55,342 nucleotides of DNA from Bacteroidales bacterium (GTDB lineage: Bacteria; Bacteroidota; Bacteroidia; Bacteroidales; Muribaculaceae): positions 1 to 55,342 of the forward strand of contig JAJBVL010000064.1 in assembly GCA_020859845.1 (NCBI GenBank). The letters are read 5' to 3'. The notes under the pieces are model-generated. The model worked only from the letters and a program-made list of their open reading frames with translations. It was not told the DNA's origin and made no database searches. Of the stretch, positions 24,848-33,254 are shown one piece after another (positions within the stretch are counted from its first letter, which is position 1; each line of letters begins with the position of its first letter). The translations under genes were made by a program, and so were the position numbers.

Positions 24848-26255
24848 ACACACCTTCCTACACCGTCTCTTATACTCGTCAGCGCTCCTTCTCCTCATGA
24901 CGCTGATAGGCGTCCTCACCAGCGCCTTCACCCCGCCAAGCGTCCTCAGCCTGCCACTGTGCGAGGCTGCTGAGCAACCTCGACAACAGCCCCAACAACT
25001 GGACGACGAAGCCACCGAGGACGAGCAAGAGCTGCGTGAGAATCCCGACATTGAGATTTCCGACCTCATCGATGCAGACGATATGGTCAACATCCCTACC
25101 TTTATCCACTCGGCGAAAAACGAGATTACTCTCAATGGCGCCGACTGGAGCCAGCTCATCAGCAAGCTCTATCGCTCCACTACCAATCCGGTGTCGATAC
25201 TTCACATCGGCGACAGCCATCTACAGGCCGACGTGGCTACTGGCCACGTGCGTCAACGCCTGCAGTTGCTTTACGGCAACGCCGGCCGTGGCCTAATAGC
25301 GCCCCTCAAACTCAGCTCCACCAATGAGCCTCACGACTATCTCTTCCGCTCGCCAGCCAATTGGGAGTCCATCAAGCTCATCAAGCAGCCATGGAAGGGT
25401 GAAATGGGACTGACAGGCGTGGCCATCTCCCCTTTTAAGACCACCTCCGAGATAACCGTGGCTACCGTCGCGGTCGACGACTACAACCCCTTCTCCTCCG
25501 TAGTGCTTTACCATAAGGGAGATCTTAAGGTGACCAATGTCAAGAACATAGCAGGAGTGGCGATGCCATTCACCACCCATGACCTCGACGCCAATCGTCT
25601 GCGAGTCGATATCTATGATCCGCAAGAGAGCGTCACCCTTTCCCTCTCCCACCCCACGTCGCTATGGCTCTATGGGGCACTATTGAGCGGCGACCGTCCA
25701 GGGCTGTTCTACCACGTGGTGGGCAACAATGGCGCCACATTCTCCCATTATAATAAGGTGGCCTCGCTACCTCAGCAAGCTGCTACCCTCGACCCCTCGC
25801 TTATCATCATCTCGCTGGGCACCAACGAAGCCTTTGGGCGCCTCGACGTGGAGGGGTTTCTGCGCGAGGTGGATCGCCTCGTCAAGGGTCTCCAGCAAGA
25901 ATGTCCCGATGCTCAGATACTGCTCACCACCCCCATGGAGTGTCAACGGCCCACATATCGCACTGTAGGAAAGCGTCGCCGCAAGACTGGCAAATATTCT
26001 GTAAATCAGAATATTCTCCCCCTACGCAACGCCCTGCTGCGCTATGGCAAGCAGCATGGGGTGGCGGTCTACGACTGGTATGAGGTGGCAGGCGGTAGCG
26101 GCGCTTCACAGCGGTGGCTCGACAAGAAGCTCCTCTCCACCGACCGTGTCCATCTCACCCAGCAAGGTTATCTCGTGATGGGCGAACTCCTTTTTCAGGC
26201 TCTTACTAATCTTTTCACCACCCCACCTCCCGACTCCTCCACTGAGCGACAATGA
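24840..26255 (+). CDS. Second exported SGNH-hydrolase-fold protein
   Basis: 471 aa from the ATG at 24840. The frame is open upstream into the previous gene, but MNKHTFLHRLLYSSALLLLMTLIG is a clear membrane signal. SGNH blocks: ILHIGDSHLQAD with the nucleophile serine, ISLGTNEAFG and DRVHLTQQGY with catalytic Asp-His. As with the preceding gene, it belongs to the SGNH proteins linked to MBOAT acyltransferases (AlgX/AlgJ/PatB-like logic), taking an acyl group from the MBOAT and placing it on, or removing it from, a glycan in the periplasm. It overlaps the MBOAT gene by 4 nt. Having two SGNH genes in tandem suggests division of labour between transfer and removal, which is inference. Confidence 0.88.
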   Translation: MNKHTFLHRLLYSSALLLLMTLIGVLTSAFTPPSVLSLPLCEAAEQPRQQPQQLDDEATEDEQELRENPDIEISDLIDADDMVNIPTFIHSAKNEITLNGADWSQLISKLYRSTTNPVSILHIGDSHLQADVATGHVRQRLQLLYGNAGRGLIAPLKLSSTNEPHDYLFRSPANWESIKLIKQPWKGEMGLTGVAISPFKTTSEITVATVAVDDYNPFSSVVLYHKGDLKVTNVKNIAGVAMPFTTHDLDANRLRVDIYDPQESVTLSLSHPTSLWLYGALLSGDRPGLFYHVVGNNGATFSHYNKVASLPQQAATLDPSLIIISLGTNEAFGRLDVEGFLREVDRLVKGLQQECPDAQILLTTPMECQRPTYRTVGKRRRKTGKYSVNQNILPLRNALLRYGKQHGVAVYDWYEVAGGSGASQRWLDKKLLSTDRVHLTQQGYLVMGELLFQALTNLFTTPPPDSSTERQ

Positions 26256-27754
26256 TCCCGGCCTTTCTACATACCATCATTTTGACCATCTTCTCCCACG
26301 ATAAGTTGCAGCATGTGCTGGCTTACGACGCGGCCAATCCCTTGCTTTTCAACACGGGGTTGTTTCTCGTGCTGTTTGTAGGCCTGTTGCTGGTCTATCA
26401 TCTGCTGCGCGAGCATCGTGTGCTCAAGATGCTCTTCATCATCCTCTTTTCGCTCTATTTCTACTATAAATCCTCGGCTCAGTATTGCTTTATCCTGCTG
26501 GGGGTATGTGTGAGCGATTATGTGCTGGGCATACTGCTGGGACGAGCGCAAAGGGGATGGCTGAGGCGCTCGTTGGTGGCACTTAATGTGGTAATCAATG
26601 TAGGGATGCTCGTTTGGTTTAAGTATGTCAATCTGCTGCTGACCACCCTGGCCAACATAGCCAACCGCCCCTTTGACCCCTTGGATATCATCCTGCCTGC
26701 CGGTATTTCATTTTTCACCTTCAGGTCTATCAGCTATATGGTCGACATCTATCGCGGCCGCATTGAGCCCTGCACCGACTTCCTTGCCTACACCTTCTAT
26801 CTCACCTTCTTTCCGCCTCTGCTGGCTGGTCCTGTGGTGAGAGCTCGCGATATGTTGCCACAGGTGAAAGCCAATCCCGTGGCCACTCGCCCTATGGTGG
26901 CCGAGGGACTGTTTCTCATCATTTGCGGCTTGGTGAAAAAGGTGGTAGTGGCCGATTATATCGGGCAAAACTTCGTCGACCGCGTTTTTGACAACCCCAC
27001 TCTTTATAGCGGATTTGAGAATCTGATGGGGGTGTATGGTTTCACCCTGCAACTCTATTGCGATTTTTCGGGCTACAGCGACATGGCCATCGGTATTGCT
27101 CTGCTACTGGGGTATGAGTTTGCCGACAATTTCCGTTCCCCATTCAAGTCGCAAAACCCCACGGAGTTTTGGCGTCGCTGGCATATATCGCTGTCATCGT
27201 GGCTTCGCGATTATCTTTATATCCCTCTGGGAGGCAACCGCTGCTCCAAGACACGCAAGAATGCCAATCTGATGACCACGATGGTGCTCGGTGGGCTATG
27301 GCATGGGGCTTCGTGGATGTATGTCATCTGGGGTGCCCTCCAAGGAGTCTTCCTTATCGGGCATAAAGAGTTGAAAGCCAGAGTGAAGCCTCGGAGCGCC
27401 ACGTGGTGGCGTGTGGTGGCCAACGTGTTTATCACGTTCAATCTTATTGCGCTCAGCTTCATGTTTTTCCGTGCGCGTTCTATGGAGGTGGTGGGTGGCA
27501 TGGTGCATCAGATAGTCCACGATTTTCATCTCTCGGTGGCGCCGCAGTTCATTGAGGGATATCTGCTTATCGTCGTAGCCATCCTCGGGGGTTATGCCAT
27601 GCATTTTGCCCCTACGCGATGGACGCGCCATTTGCAGCAGCGCTATGCAGCGTTGCCTCTCATCCTCCAAGCCATAGTGTTGGCCCTGGTCATCTTCTTC
27701 ATCATTCAGGTGCGCAGCGCCGACATCGTCCCCTTCATCTATCTCCAATACTAA
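26252..27754 (+). CDS. MBOAT family O-acyltransferase (AlgI/DltB-like)
   Basis: 500 aa polytopic membrane protein with about 11 spans. MBOAT signatures: FFTFRSISYMVDIYRG, FFPPLLAGPVVRARDMLPQ, YCDFSGYSDMAIGIALLLGY, NFRSPF, NPTEFWRRWHISLSSWLRDYLYIPLGGN and VLGGLWHGASWMYVIWGALQG with the catalytic histidine. It carries an acyl group, usually acetyl, across the inner membrane for polymer O-acylation, working with the two SGNH proteins encoded just upstream. It is the last gene of the central + strand block and is followed by two strong hairpins (27761-27798). Confidence 0.95.
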   Translation: MIPAFLHTIILTIFSHDKLQHVLAYDAANPLLFNTGLFLVLFVGLLLVYHLLREHRVLKMLFIILFSLYFYYKSSAQYCFILLGVCVSDYVLGILLGRAQRGWLRRSLVALNVVINVGMLVWFKYVNLLLTTLANIANRPFDPLDIILPAGISFFTFRSISYMVDIYRGRIEPCTDFLAYTFYLTFFPPLLAGPVVRARDMLPQVKANPVATRPMVAEGLFLIICGLVKKVVVADYIGQNFVDRVFDNPTLYSGFENLMGVYGFTLQLYCDFSGYSDMAIGIALLLGYEFADNFRSPFKSQNPTEFWRRWHISLSSWLRDYLYIPLGGNRCSKTRKNANLMTTMVLGGLWHGASWMYVIWGALQGVFLIGHKELKARVKPRSATWWRVVANVFITFNLIALSFMFFRARSMEVVGGMVHQIVHDFHLSVAPQFIEGYLLIVVAILGGYAMHFAPTRWTRHLQQRYAALPLILQAIVLALVIFFIIQVRSADIVPFIYLQY

Positions 27755-27760
27755 CTGGAA

Positions 27761-27798
27761 CAACCCCGATGGGGTTGCGAGAGGAGCCCCGCAGGGGC
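27761..27798 (+). terminator. Two tandem hairpins after the MBOAT gene
   Basis: CAACCCC-gat-GGGGTTG (27761-27777) and GCCCC-gca-GGGGC (27786-27798) directly follow the stop codon. They lack a T-run, so they may end transcription inefficiently or protect the 3' end. Such paired CCCC/GGGG hairpins also resemble dispersed intergenic repeats. Confidence 0.5.
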
Positions 27799-27818
27799 GA
27801 TATTGAATCAAAACCGCC

Positions 27819-27871
27819 ATGTTAAAAATGGTTGCATAAAATCTTACATTTTAAATGTGGATGTTAAAAAT
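27819..27871 (+). promoter_or_regulatory. Direct repeat upstream of the right-arm promoter (possible operator)
   Basis: The 11-mer ATGTTAAAAAT occurs at 27819-27829 and again at 27861-27871, 42 nt apart (about four helical turns on one face). The second copy abuts the -33 box. Between them is the palindrome ACATTTTAAATGT. Confidence 0.35.
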
Positions 27872-27902
27872 TTGGCTGAATGGTGAAAGATTACTACTTT
27901 TG
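27871..27902 (+). promoter_or_regulatory. Promoter of the right-arm operon
   Basis: TTTG at 27871-27874, a 20-nt spacer and TACTTTTG at 27895-27902 match the consensus. The predicted start near 27909 gives a short leader before the ATG at 27922. Confidence 0.65.
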
Positions 27903-27921
27903 GGGGCATAAAAATAGTAAA

Positions 27922-28872
27922 ATGACATCTCAACTAATAGGAAATTCGATTTTTATAGGACGCGATGACCAGGGACAAGGTCTTTTATGTGTGGCCGTCA
28001 ACCTTAATGGTCATATCCGACGCGGGATGATTGGCGGTGGTCAGCCAGTGCCTGAGAATGTCAGCCGTTGCCTCCCGGAACAAAACACAGCCCATTGTCG
28101 CATTGATGTTGGGCCCAATTTTCGTCTTACTATTACCAACCTAAAGCCTCAGAATCAGACATTTGTCAACAATCAACAGATATTGAGCAGCGTCGTTGAC
28201 ACATCGGCGCGTGTGGCTCTTGGTCCTACCCGCTACCCTCTCAACCTCAGCATGGTGCTCAACGCTGCCACCAAACTCGTAGCGGCCCCCCAACCTCAAC
28301 GTCAACCCCAACAGCCTCAATACGCTCCGCAGCGTCCTCAGCAGCAAGCCCCTTACGGCCCCCAATACGCCTATCAACAACAATATCAACAACAATATCA
28401 GCAATCACAATATCAACAACAACTCCAACAACCCCAACAACCCCAACAACCCCAACAAAAGCCCTCGTTCTCGATAGAACACCTGCAATACGTGTGGGAA
28501 GACTATCACCATAAGAACATGGAGCTCAAGATAAAGCAGCGACGCATCAACCTGATTCGCGGCCTGTCGCCCATCTTCACCCTCGGCTCGGGGTCGCTCG
28601 CGGCCATCTCGCGCCTCCAAGAGTGGCCCGAGAGCATCACCTACATCACCACTGCCTTGACCGTAATAGGCGTGATTATCTCGGTGTATGGCTTCGTGCT
28701 GGGCGCGTTAGACAAGTCGATAGAGGAAGGCGACCGCCTGACCAACAACTTCTTGATGCGCTACCAGTGTCCCAATCCAGAGTGCCACAAGTCGCTCCCC
28801 AACCAACCATTCTCCATTCTCAAGAAAAATTACACTAAGTGCCCCTACTGCGGGTGCACCTACACCACATAA
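27922..28872 (+). CDS. FHA-like, Q/P-rich, two-TM, zinc-ribbon protein; first gene of the right arm
   Basis: 316 aa from the ATG at 27922; an upstream in-frame start at 27880 lies before the promoter's -7 box and is rejected. The divergent FHA-like domain is at 1-110 (IGRD, VSRC at 47-50, AHCRI at 57-61, NLKPQNQTFVNN, LGPTRYPLN). Residues of about 122-180 are almost only Gln, Pro and Tyr, a disordered prion-like linker. A helical region (183-212) and two hydrophobic spans (about 213-230 and 238-262) follow, then a zinc ribbon CPNPEC (283-288) and CPYC (307-310). It is the right-arm counterpart of the protein at 16321-17091, which lacks the Q/P linker. Probably an inner-membrane phosphopeptide-binding scaffold. 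Confidence 0.85.
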   Translation: MTSQLIGNSIFIGRDDQGQGLLCVAVNLNGHIRRGMIGGGQPVPENVSRCLPEQNTAHCRIDVGPNFRLTITNLKPQNQTFVNNQQILSSVVDTSARVALGPTRYPLNLSMVLNAATKLVAAPQPQRQPQQPQYAPQRPQQQAPYGPQYAYQQQYQQQYQQSQYQQQLQQPQQPQQPQQKPSFSIEHLQYVWEDYHHKNMELKIKQRRINLIRGLSPIFTLGSGSLAAISRLQEWPESITYITTALTVIGVIISVYGFVLGALDKSIEEGDRLTNNFLMRYQCPNPECHKSLPNQPFSILKKNYTKCPYCGCTYTT

Positions 28873-28896
28873 ATCACATTTTTATCCCCTCTCACC

Positions 28897-30078
28897 ATGA
28901 ACCCTACAGCCAATCCCAACCAGCCCTTCGCGCGTGAAGCTGCTGTAAATCCCTACCTACGTCATCGCACAGCCGAGAGCAACCCACAGCCTGGCATGTG
29001 GCTCCCGGTCACTGTCAGCGGAGTGTCGGCTCTCGTATTTGGCGCTGCCGGCGCTTATATCACCCATAAGGTAATCCAGGGCCTTGAAGAAACCCCTGCC
29101 GACGAAGTAGAGGTAGTAGAGGCTGAAGAACCAGTCGCCAACCAAAGCTCATTGGCTTATCTCACCGATGGCACCGTCCCCTTTGCCACGGGGGTCAACG
29201 ATAGCATGTCGTTCTCGCAAGCCTTTGCCACCGCGCGCGCCGAGGTGGGGCCTGGGGGCGTCTTTGAATGGCACGGCCAACTCTACGGCACCTACTACGC
29301 TACGGAGTGGAACTCCATGTCGGCCGAAGAGAAAGCCGCCTATAACGACCACTTCGCATGGTCGCACCACCATCACTCGACAACCCACCACGACGGAGGC
29401 TCGGCTCACACCACCGGCCATCATGAGACACCCTCGCAAGAAGTGGAGGTGGTAGACCAGCGGTCTGCTCAACACCAAGAGCAACCTCACGCCACCAATA
29501 CTCCCACGGGCCAGACCGGCACCACTGGCGGTGGAGGCTCCACCCCTGCGGCTACCGACGATGGCGAGGTGGAGATAGTAGGCGCTTATCACGATGACAG
29601 CCTCGGCATGAACGTTGGCGTGGCCCGAATAGAAGGTGAGGACGTCATCCTCTTCGACGTCGACAACGATAAGACCTTCGACGTGATGTGGCACGACAAG
29701 AACCACGATGGCCAAATGGATGACAACGAGATAACGAATATTCAAGGCGAACACATCACTACCGACCATTTCGGCGGACTGCAAAACGATCATGCTGCAA
29801 CCGGAGGCGGTGGCGAAGCCCCAGCATCGACTGGCGACGACGAGATAGAAATCATAGGCGCCTACCACGACGATGCCACCAACACCAACGTAGGTGTAAT
29901 AGAGTCGGACGGCGAAAGAGCCTACCTCATCGACCGCGACAACGACCAGACCTTCGACGTGATGTGGCACGACAAGAACCACAACGGCGAAGTGGACACC
30001 GGCGAAGTGACCGACATCAGTGGCGCTGGCATCACTACCGACGACCTTGGAGGCCTACAGGACTATGGCGACGCTTGA
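28897..30078 (+). CDS. Single-pass membrane protein with GPGGVFxWHG motif, His cluster and two EF-hand-like repeats
   Basis: 393 aa. One transmembrane helix (about 35-58, WLPVTVSGVSALVFGAAGAYI) is followed by a periplasmic part. Residues 103-138 hold the motif MSFSQAFATARAEVGPGGVF.WHG.LYGTY...EW, shared with the left-arm protein at 14811-15806. A histidine cluster (157-176) could bind metal. Two repeats (223-297 and 314-388) each contain EIVGAYHDD, a FDVMWHDKN segment and a canonical 12-residue EF-hand loop (D267 to E278, D359 to E370), separated by Gly-rich linkers. The protein therefore combines features of two consecutive left-arm proteins. It overlaps the following FHA gene by 14 nt. A calcium- or metal-responsive envelope sensor is a plausible but untested role. 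Confidence 0.85.
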   Translation: MNPTANPNQPFAREAAVNPYLRHRTAESNPQPGMWLPVTVSGVSALVFGAAGAYITHKVIQGLEETPADEVEVVEAEEPVANQSSLAYLTDGTVPFATGVNDSMSFSQAFATARAEVGPGGVFEWHGQLYGTYYATEWNSMSAEEKAAYNDHFAWSHHHHSTTHHDGGSAHTTGHHETPSQEVEVVDQRSAQHQEQPHATNTPTGQTGTTGGGGSTPAATDDGEVEIVGAYHDDSLGMNVGVARIEGEDVILFDVDNDKTFDVMWHDKNHDGQMDDNEITNIQGEHITTDHFGGLQNDHAATGGGGEAPASTGDDEIEIIGAYHDDATNTNVGVIESDGERAYLIDRDNDQTFDVMWHDKNHNGEVDTGEVTDISGAGITTDDLGGLQDYGDA

Positions 30079-30682
30079 TATATGCTGCCCAACGTGTGGC
30101 GCCACGATTACCGTGCGCGCCACACCTGATATGGCCACCAAGAATCTCACCTGCCCCTTCTGCCGCAACAAGCGCCCCTTTTCCCACTACCTCAACAAGG
30201 CTCAGACCGGAGGCCAGATGCAGCCACGCGTAGCGGTGAGCAACGACCAACGCCAGCAGCTGTTTCAGGCAGCTAAAAAGGCTCAGCCTGCTGCCCGCCC
30301 TCAGCGTCAGGCCACTCAATATGTGGCGCCAAGCGCCAATGGCGTTGTCTCAGGCAGGGCCTCACAGCCGTGGACCATCTCCGTGCCAAGCCTCGGAGCC
30401 TCCTACCCTCTGGCTCAGGGGCGCAACGTCGTTGGGCGCCAAGCCCCCGACTCGCAGGCCACTATCCAGATACCTTGCACCACGACCCACATGAGCCGTG
30501 AGCATCTCAACGTGGATGTGGAGCCAGGCCCAGGAGGAATGATGGTCCATAGCGTGTCGCTGACCAAGGCCACGGTCAACCCCACTACTCTCAATGGCCA
30601 ACCGCTGGCTTATGGAGCGCGTGTGGTGGTCAATCCTGGCGATGTGGTGCGCCTCTCCGATGTGGATATTGTATTTATGTAG
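30065..30682 (+). CDS. Zinc-ribbon plus FHA domain protein
   Basis: 205 aa from the ATG at 30065, which overlaps the previous gene by 14 nt; the frame extends farther upstream but within that gene. An intact zinc ribbon (CPTC at 8-11, CPFC at 30-33) is followed by a Gln/Arg/Pro linker and an FHA domain at 115-204 with GR (124-125), SREH (144-147) and NPTTLNG. It is a close homologue of the left-arm protein at 13408-13971: GRNVVGR, ATIQIPC, MSR.HL and a similar Zn-ribbon spacing. Expected to bind phosphothreonine peptides made by the nearby kinases. It is the last gene before an internal promoter. Confidence 0.9.
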   Translation: MATLDICCPTCGATITVRATPDMATKNLTCPFCRNKRPFSHYLNKAQTGGQMQPRVAVSNDQRQQLFQAAKKAQPAARPQRQATQYVAPSANGVVSGRASQPWTISVPSLGASYPLAQGRNVVGRQAPDSQATIQIPCTTTHMSREHLNVDVEPGPGGMMVHSVSLTKATVNPTTLNGQPLAYGARVVVNPGDVVRLSDVDIVFM

Positions 30683-30710
30683 CCGACAGGCCGTATTTTT
30701 ATGTCTTTTG

Positions 30711-30742
30711 CTTGGCCTATTTGTTACTATTTATTAATTTTG
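30711..30742 (+). promoter_or_regulatory. Internal promoter of the right arm
   Basis: CTTG at 30711-30714, a 20-nt spacer and TAATTTTG at 30735-30742 match the consensus. The start near 30749 leaves an unusually long leader of about 150 nt before the ATG at 30902, which includes a GAGAG/CTCTC stem. The operon thus has a second entry point. Confidence 0.55.
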
Positions 30743-30901
30743 CGAAAGACACCCATATTCCTCCCTCCCGTTGCATAAACATGCATTAGTGGATTAGTGC
30801 TTACATGTGACGATTCCTGTGTGACACGGAGGTCGAGAGAAGACTCTCTTTCATTTCATCATCATCGAGGCATCGGAATCTGCCTGCAAAATATAGTAAT
30901 T

Positions 30902-31825
30902 ATGCGTTGCCCTAACTGCGGATGGCCCAACAAGCCGGGCGCTACCAACTGCTCTAAATGTCAATCGCCCTTGGTGGCCGATACCAACAGCGACATCAAC
31001 TCTACCCGCCAAGAGATGCCTCTACCCCCTGGCTCCAATGGCCAAGGCATTCCCCCCATACCCTCTTCGCAAGAGCCTGAAAATCTGAAGAAGACCGTGC
31101 GCGAAGCCGACATCTTCGGCCCTGCTCAGCCCACCCCCCAAGTACCTCCTACGCCTCAGATGCCCCCTGTGCCTCCCACGGGTGATCAAGAGCCTCAAGG
31201 CTCGCAATGTCCTCGTTGCGGCTACATGCTGCGTCCCGGCATCGAGAAGTGTCCCAACTGCAACTTCGTGCTGCGTCAGCAAGCTCCCAACCCCTATATG
31301 ACCACCCCGGCCACCGCCCCCGCAAGCAATCCCTCGGCCTTCCGCCGCCCAACACGCGTCACCGGGGCTCCCGACATCGAGGAACCCACACCCGAGGCTC
31401 CGCAACGCCAATACTTTGACCCTCACCAGCAAGCTCAAAACCCCTACACCGCCCCACAAAATCCCTGGACGGCTCCGCAGAAGAAGAATCGCGGCACTAT
31501 CAACCCCTACATGATGCAGATGGAGGAGGAAGGCCCCGTATTCAGCCTCACGGCCGTGAAACGTATGGGCGAACGCCACACCCCCGGCGAACGCGAATAC
31601 GATGGTACAGAGGTGGTGCTCAACCGCGCCAACACCGAGCCCGACAATGGCTCCATCACCTCGCGCGAGCAGGCTGTAATCACCAACGTCGATGGCCGCT
31701 GGTTTATCGAGGATCGCAGCGAGCAGAAGACCACCTTCGTTCAGGCCGGTCATAAGGTAGAGCTCCACGATGGCGACATCATCCTCATTGGCAATCGTCT
31801 CTTTACTTTCAAGAGTATATCATAG
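30902..31825 (+). CDS. Double zinc-ribbon plus FHA domain protein
   Basis: 307 aa from ATGCGTTGC at 30902; in-frame codons upstream give no recognisable protein. Two zinc ribbons (CPNC...CSKC at 3-20 and CPRC...CPNC at 103-120) are separated by a Pro-rich linker with the threonine motif KKTVRE near 63-68. In related double-ribbon proteins such KKTV sites look like kinase targets, which is my inference. A Pro/Gln-rich stretch (125-210) precedes a C-terminal FHA domain (about 225-307; VVLNRANTEPDNGSITSREQAVI, TTFVQAG, HDGDIILIGNRLFTF). Soluble adaptor directly upstream of the kinase-FHA fusion gene. Confidence 0.88.
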   Translation: MRCPNCGWPNKPGATNCSKCQSPLVADTNSDINSTRQEMPLPPGSNGQGIPPIPSSQEPENLKKTVREADIFGPAQPTPQVPPTPQMPPVPPTGDQEPQGSQCPRCGYMLRPGIEKCPNCNFVLRQQAPNPYMTTPATAPASNPSAFRRPTRVTGAPDIEEPTPEAPQRQYFDPHQQAQNPYTAPQNPWTAPQKKNRGTINPYMMQMEEEGPVFSLTAVKRMGERHTPGEREYDGTEVVLNRANTEPDNGSITSREQAVITNVDGRWFIEDRSEQKTTFVQAGHKVELHDGDIILIGNRLFTFKSIS

Positions 31826-31897
31826 AGAGATAGAGTGATAGAGTGATAGAGAGATAGAGAGATAGAGTGACTGAGTCACAGAGAGATAGAGAAATAG
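31826..31897 (+). repeat. Octamer tandem repeat (GATAGAGW type)
   Basis: About nine degenerate copies of the 8-mer GATAGAGA/GATAGAGT fill the gap between the FHA gene's stop and the kinase gene. Copy number could change by slippage. The array is transcribed as purine-rich leader just before the kinase ribosome-binding region. Confidence 0.7.
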
Positions 31898-31913
31898 AAA
31901 TAAAGACAAAAGA

Positions 31914-33209
31914 ATGATAGCTCAGCGCTGTAGCTTTCAGCCCGGACACCGTATCGACTCCCAATACACTGTGAAGAAAGTGTTGGGCGAGGGCTCCTTT
32001 GGCATCGTCTACGCTGTGGCCGACGACTCGGGTGCCACCTACGCTCTCAAGCTACTGAAGCTCTGGGAGGTGCCCAGCGAGATTCGCAGCTCGCTGATGG
32101 CGAGGTTTGAGATGGAGTTTGAGACCGGGCGTATCCCCAGTCACTACCTCGTAAGTTCCCTTCGGCATGGCATGGTCGAGGGGAACCCTTATATACTTAT
32201 GGAGTTTTGCCCCGGTGGCGACGTCACGTCGCTGATGGAGAAGCAGACTCTCGACGTGTCGATGATGGCTATCCACGTGCTCCACGGCCTGAAGGCGCTC
32301 CATAGCTGTGGCAAGGTGCACCGCGACCTCAAGCCCGAAAACGTCCTCATCAAGCAGGATGGCACCTTTGCCCTCACCGACTTTGGCATCTCGGGCGACC
32401 GCAACAAGCGTATGACCGAGCTCAACATCCTCGGCAAGCCCAAGCAGATATTTGGCACGTATGCCTACATGCCTCCCGAGCAACTCAAGCCCAAGAAGGA
32501 TGCTACGGTGCTTCCCACCACCGACATCTTCTCCTTTGGTGTGATGATATATCAAGCGCTCACCATGGAGCTCCCCTTCGGGCCGCTCGAAGGCGAAGGC
32601 CAGCTGGTGAGCTACCTGCGCAATGGCCGTAATGGCGCTTGGGACCGCAACCTGCTGCGCCAGGTGCCAAACGGCGTGAAGTGGACAGCGATGCTCGAAG
32701 GCACACTCCAGCCCGACTTCCATCAACGTCTGCAAAACGTCGACGCCGTGCTTGAACTGGTGCCACCCCCTGCCGTGCCCATGCATAAAGTGATGCCCAA
32801 GGAGCCAGAGCGTCCAGCCTTTGAGACGCGCGTGCGCAATGGTGTGTTGCTCCGCGTGATGCAAGGCGAGGAGTATGGCAAGGTGTATCGTCTCGACGAC
32901 ATGCTGCGTGGCGACAACGCCATCCTGCGCATGGGGCGCCGCGACCCGAGCGTCAACAATGAGCTGGCCATCACCGAAAACAACTCATCCTACATCTCGC
33001 GCCGCCACTGCACCCTGGAGCTCGACTACGACATCGGCCAGTGGGTGATACGCGACGGCCAGTGGGATCGCGAAGCCTCGGGCGGCTGGCGCCGCTCCAC
33101 CAACGGCACCTACGTCAACTCCCACGAGGTCTCCATCTACGGCATGCCTTTCAATCCCGGCGACATCATCTCCATCGGCGACACCAAGCTCCGCGCCGAA
33201 GCCTATTAA
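31914..33209 (+). CDS. Soluble Ser/Thr kinase fused to a C-terminal FHA domain
   Basis: 431 aa without a transmembrane span. Kinase domain about 15-285: glycine loop GEGSFGIVYA, K46 in YALKLL, canonical HRDLKPEN with D138, DFG at 156-158, YMPPEQ in place of APE. The FHA domain is at about 330-425: ILRMGRRDP, SRRHCTLEL, RSTNGTYVN and FNPGDIISIGD, so the key GR, S-R-x-H and N residues are present. The HRD arginine makes it the only canonical RD kinase of the five in this window, a candidate upstream kinase. A kinase that carries its own phospho-reader can bind activated partners or itself. The gene follows the octamer repeats and is followed by heptamer repeats. Confidence 0.93.
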   Translation: MIAQRCSFQPGHRIDSQYTVKKVLGEGSFGIVYAVADDSGATYALKLLKLWEVPSEIRSSLMARFEMEFETGRIPSHYLVSSLRHGMVEGNPYILMEFCPGGDVTSLMEKQTLDVSMMAIHVLHGLKALHSCGKVHRDLKPENVLIKQDGTFALTDFGISGDRNKRMTELNILGKPKQIFGTYAYMPPEQLKPKKDATVLPTTDIFSFGVMIYQALTMELPFGPLEGEGQLVSYLRNGRNGAWDRNLLRQVPNGVKWTAMLEGTLQPDFHQRLQNVDAVLELVPPPAVPMHKVMPKEPERPAFETRVRNGVLLRVMQGEEYGKVYRLDDMLRGDNAILRMGRRDPSVNNELAITENNSSYISRRHCTLELDYDIGQWVIRDGQWDREASGGWRRSTNGTYVNSHEVSIYGMPFNPGDIISIGDTKLRAEAY

Positions 33210-33243
33210 GTCAAAAGTCAAAAGTCAAAAGTCAAAAGTCAAG
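33210..33243 (+). repeat. AAAAGTC heptamer array
   Basis: Five near-perfect AAAAGTC units begin directly after the kinase stop codon. The same unit type is found at 14764-14801 (minus strand) and 50343-50416. Confidence 0.75.
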
Positions 33244-33254
33244 AGAGCCCAGGC

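Noticed and set aside
23666-25165. 499-codon frame antisense to the SGNH genes
   Set aside because: Spans two overlapping real genes on the other strand and has no domain.
31826-31897. CRISPR-like repeat array
   Set aside because: The units are 8 nt, contiguous and without spacers; no cas genes are nearby.
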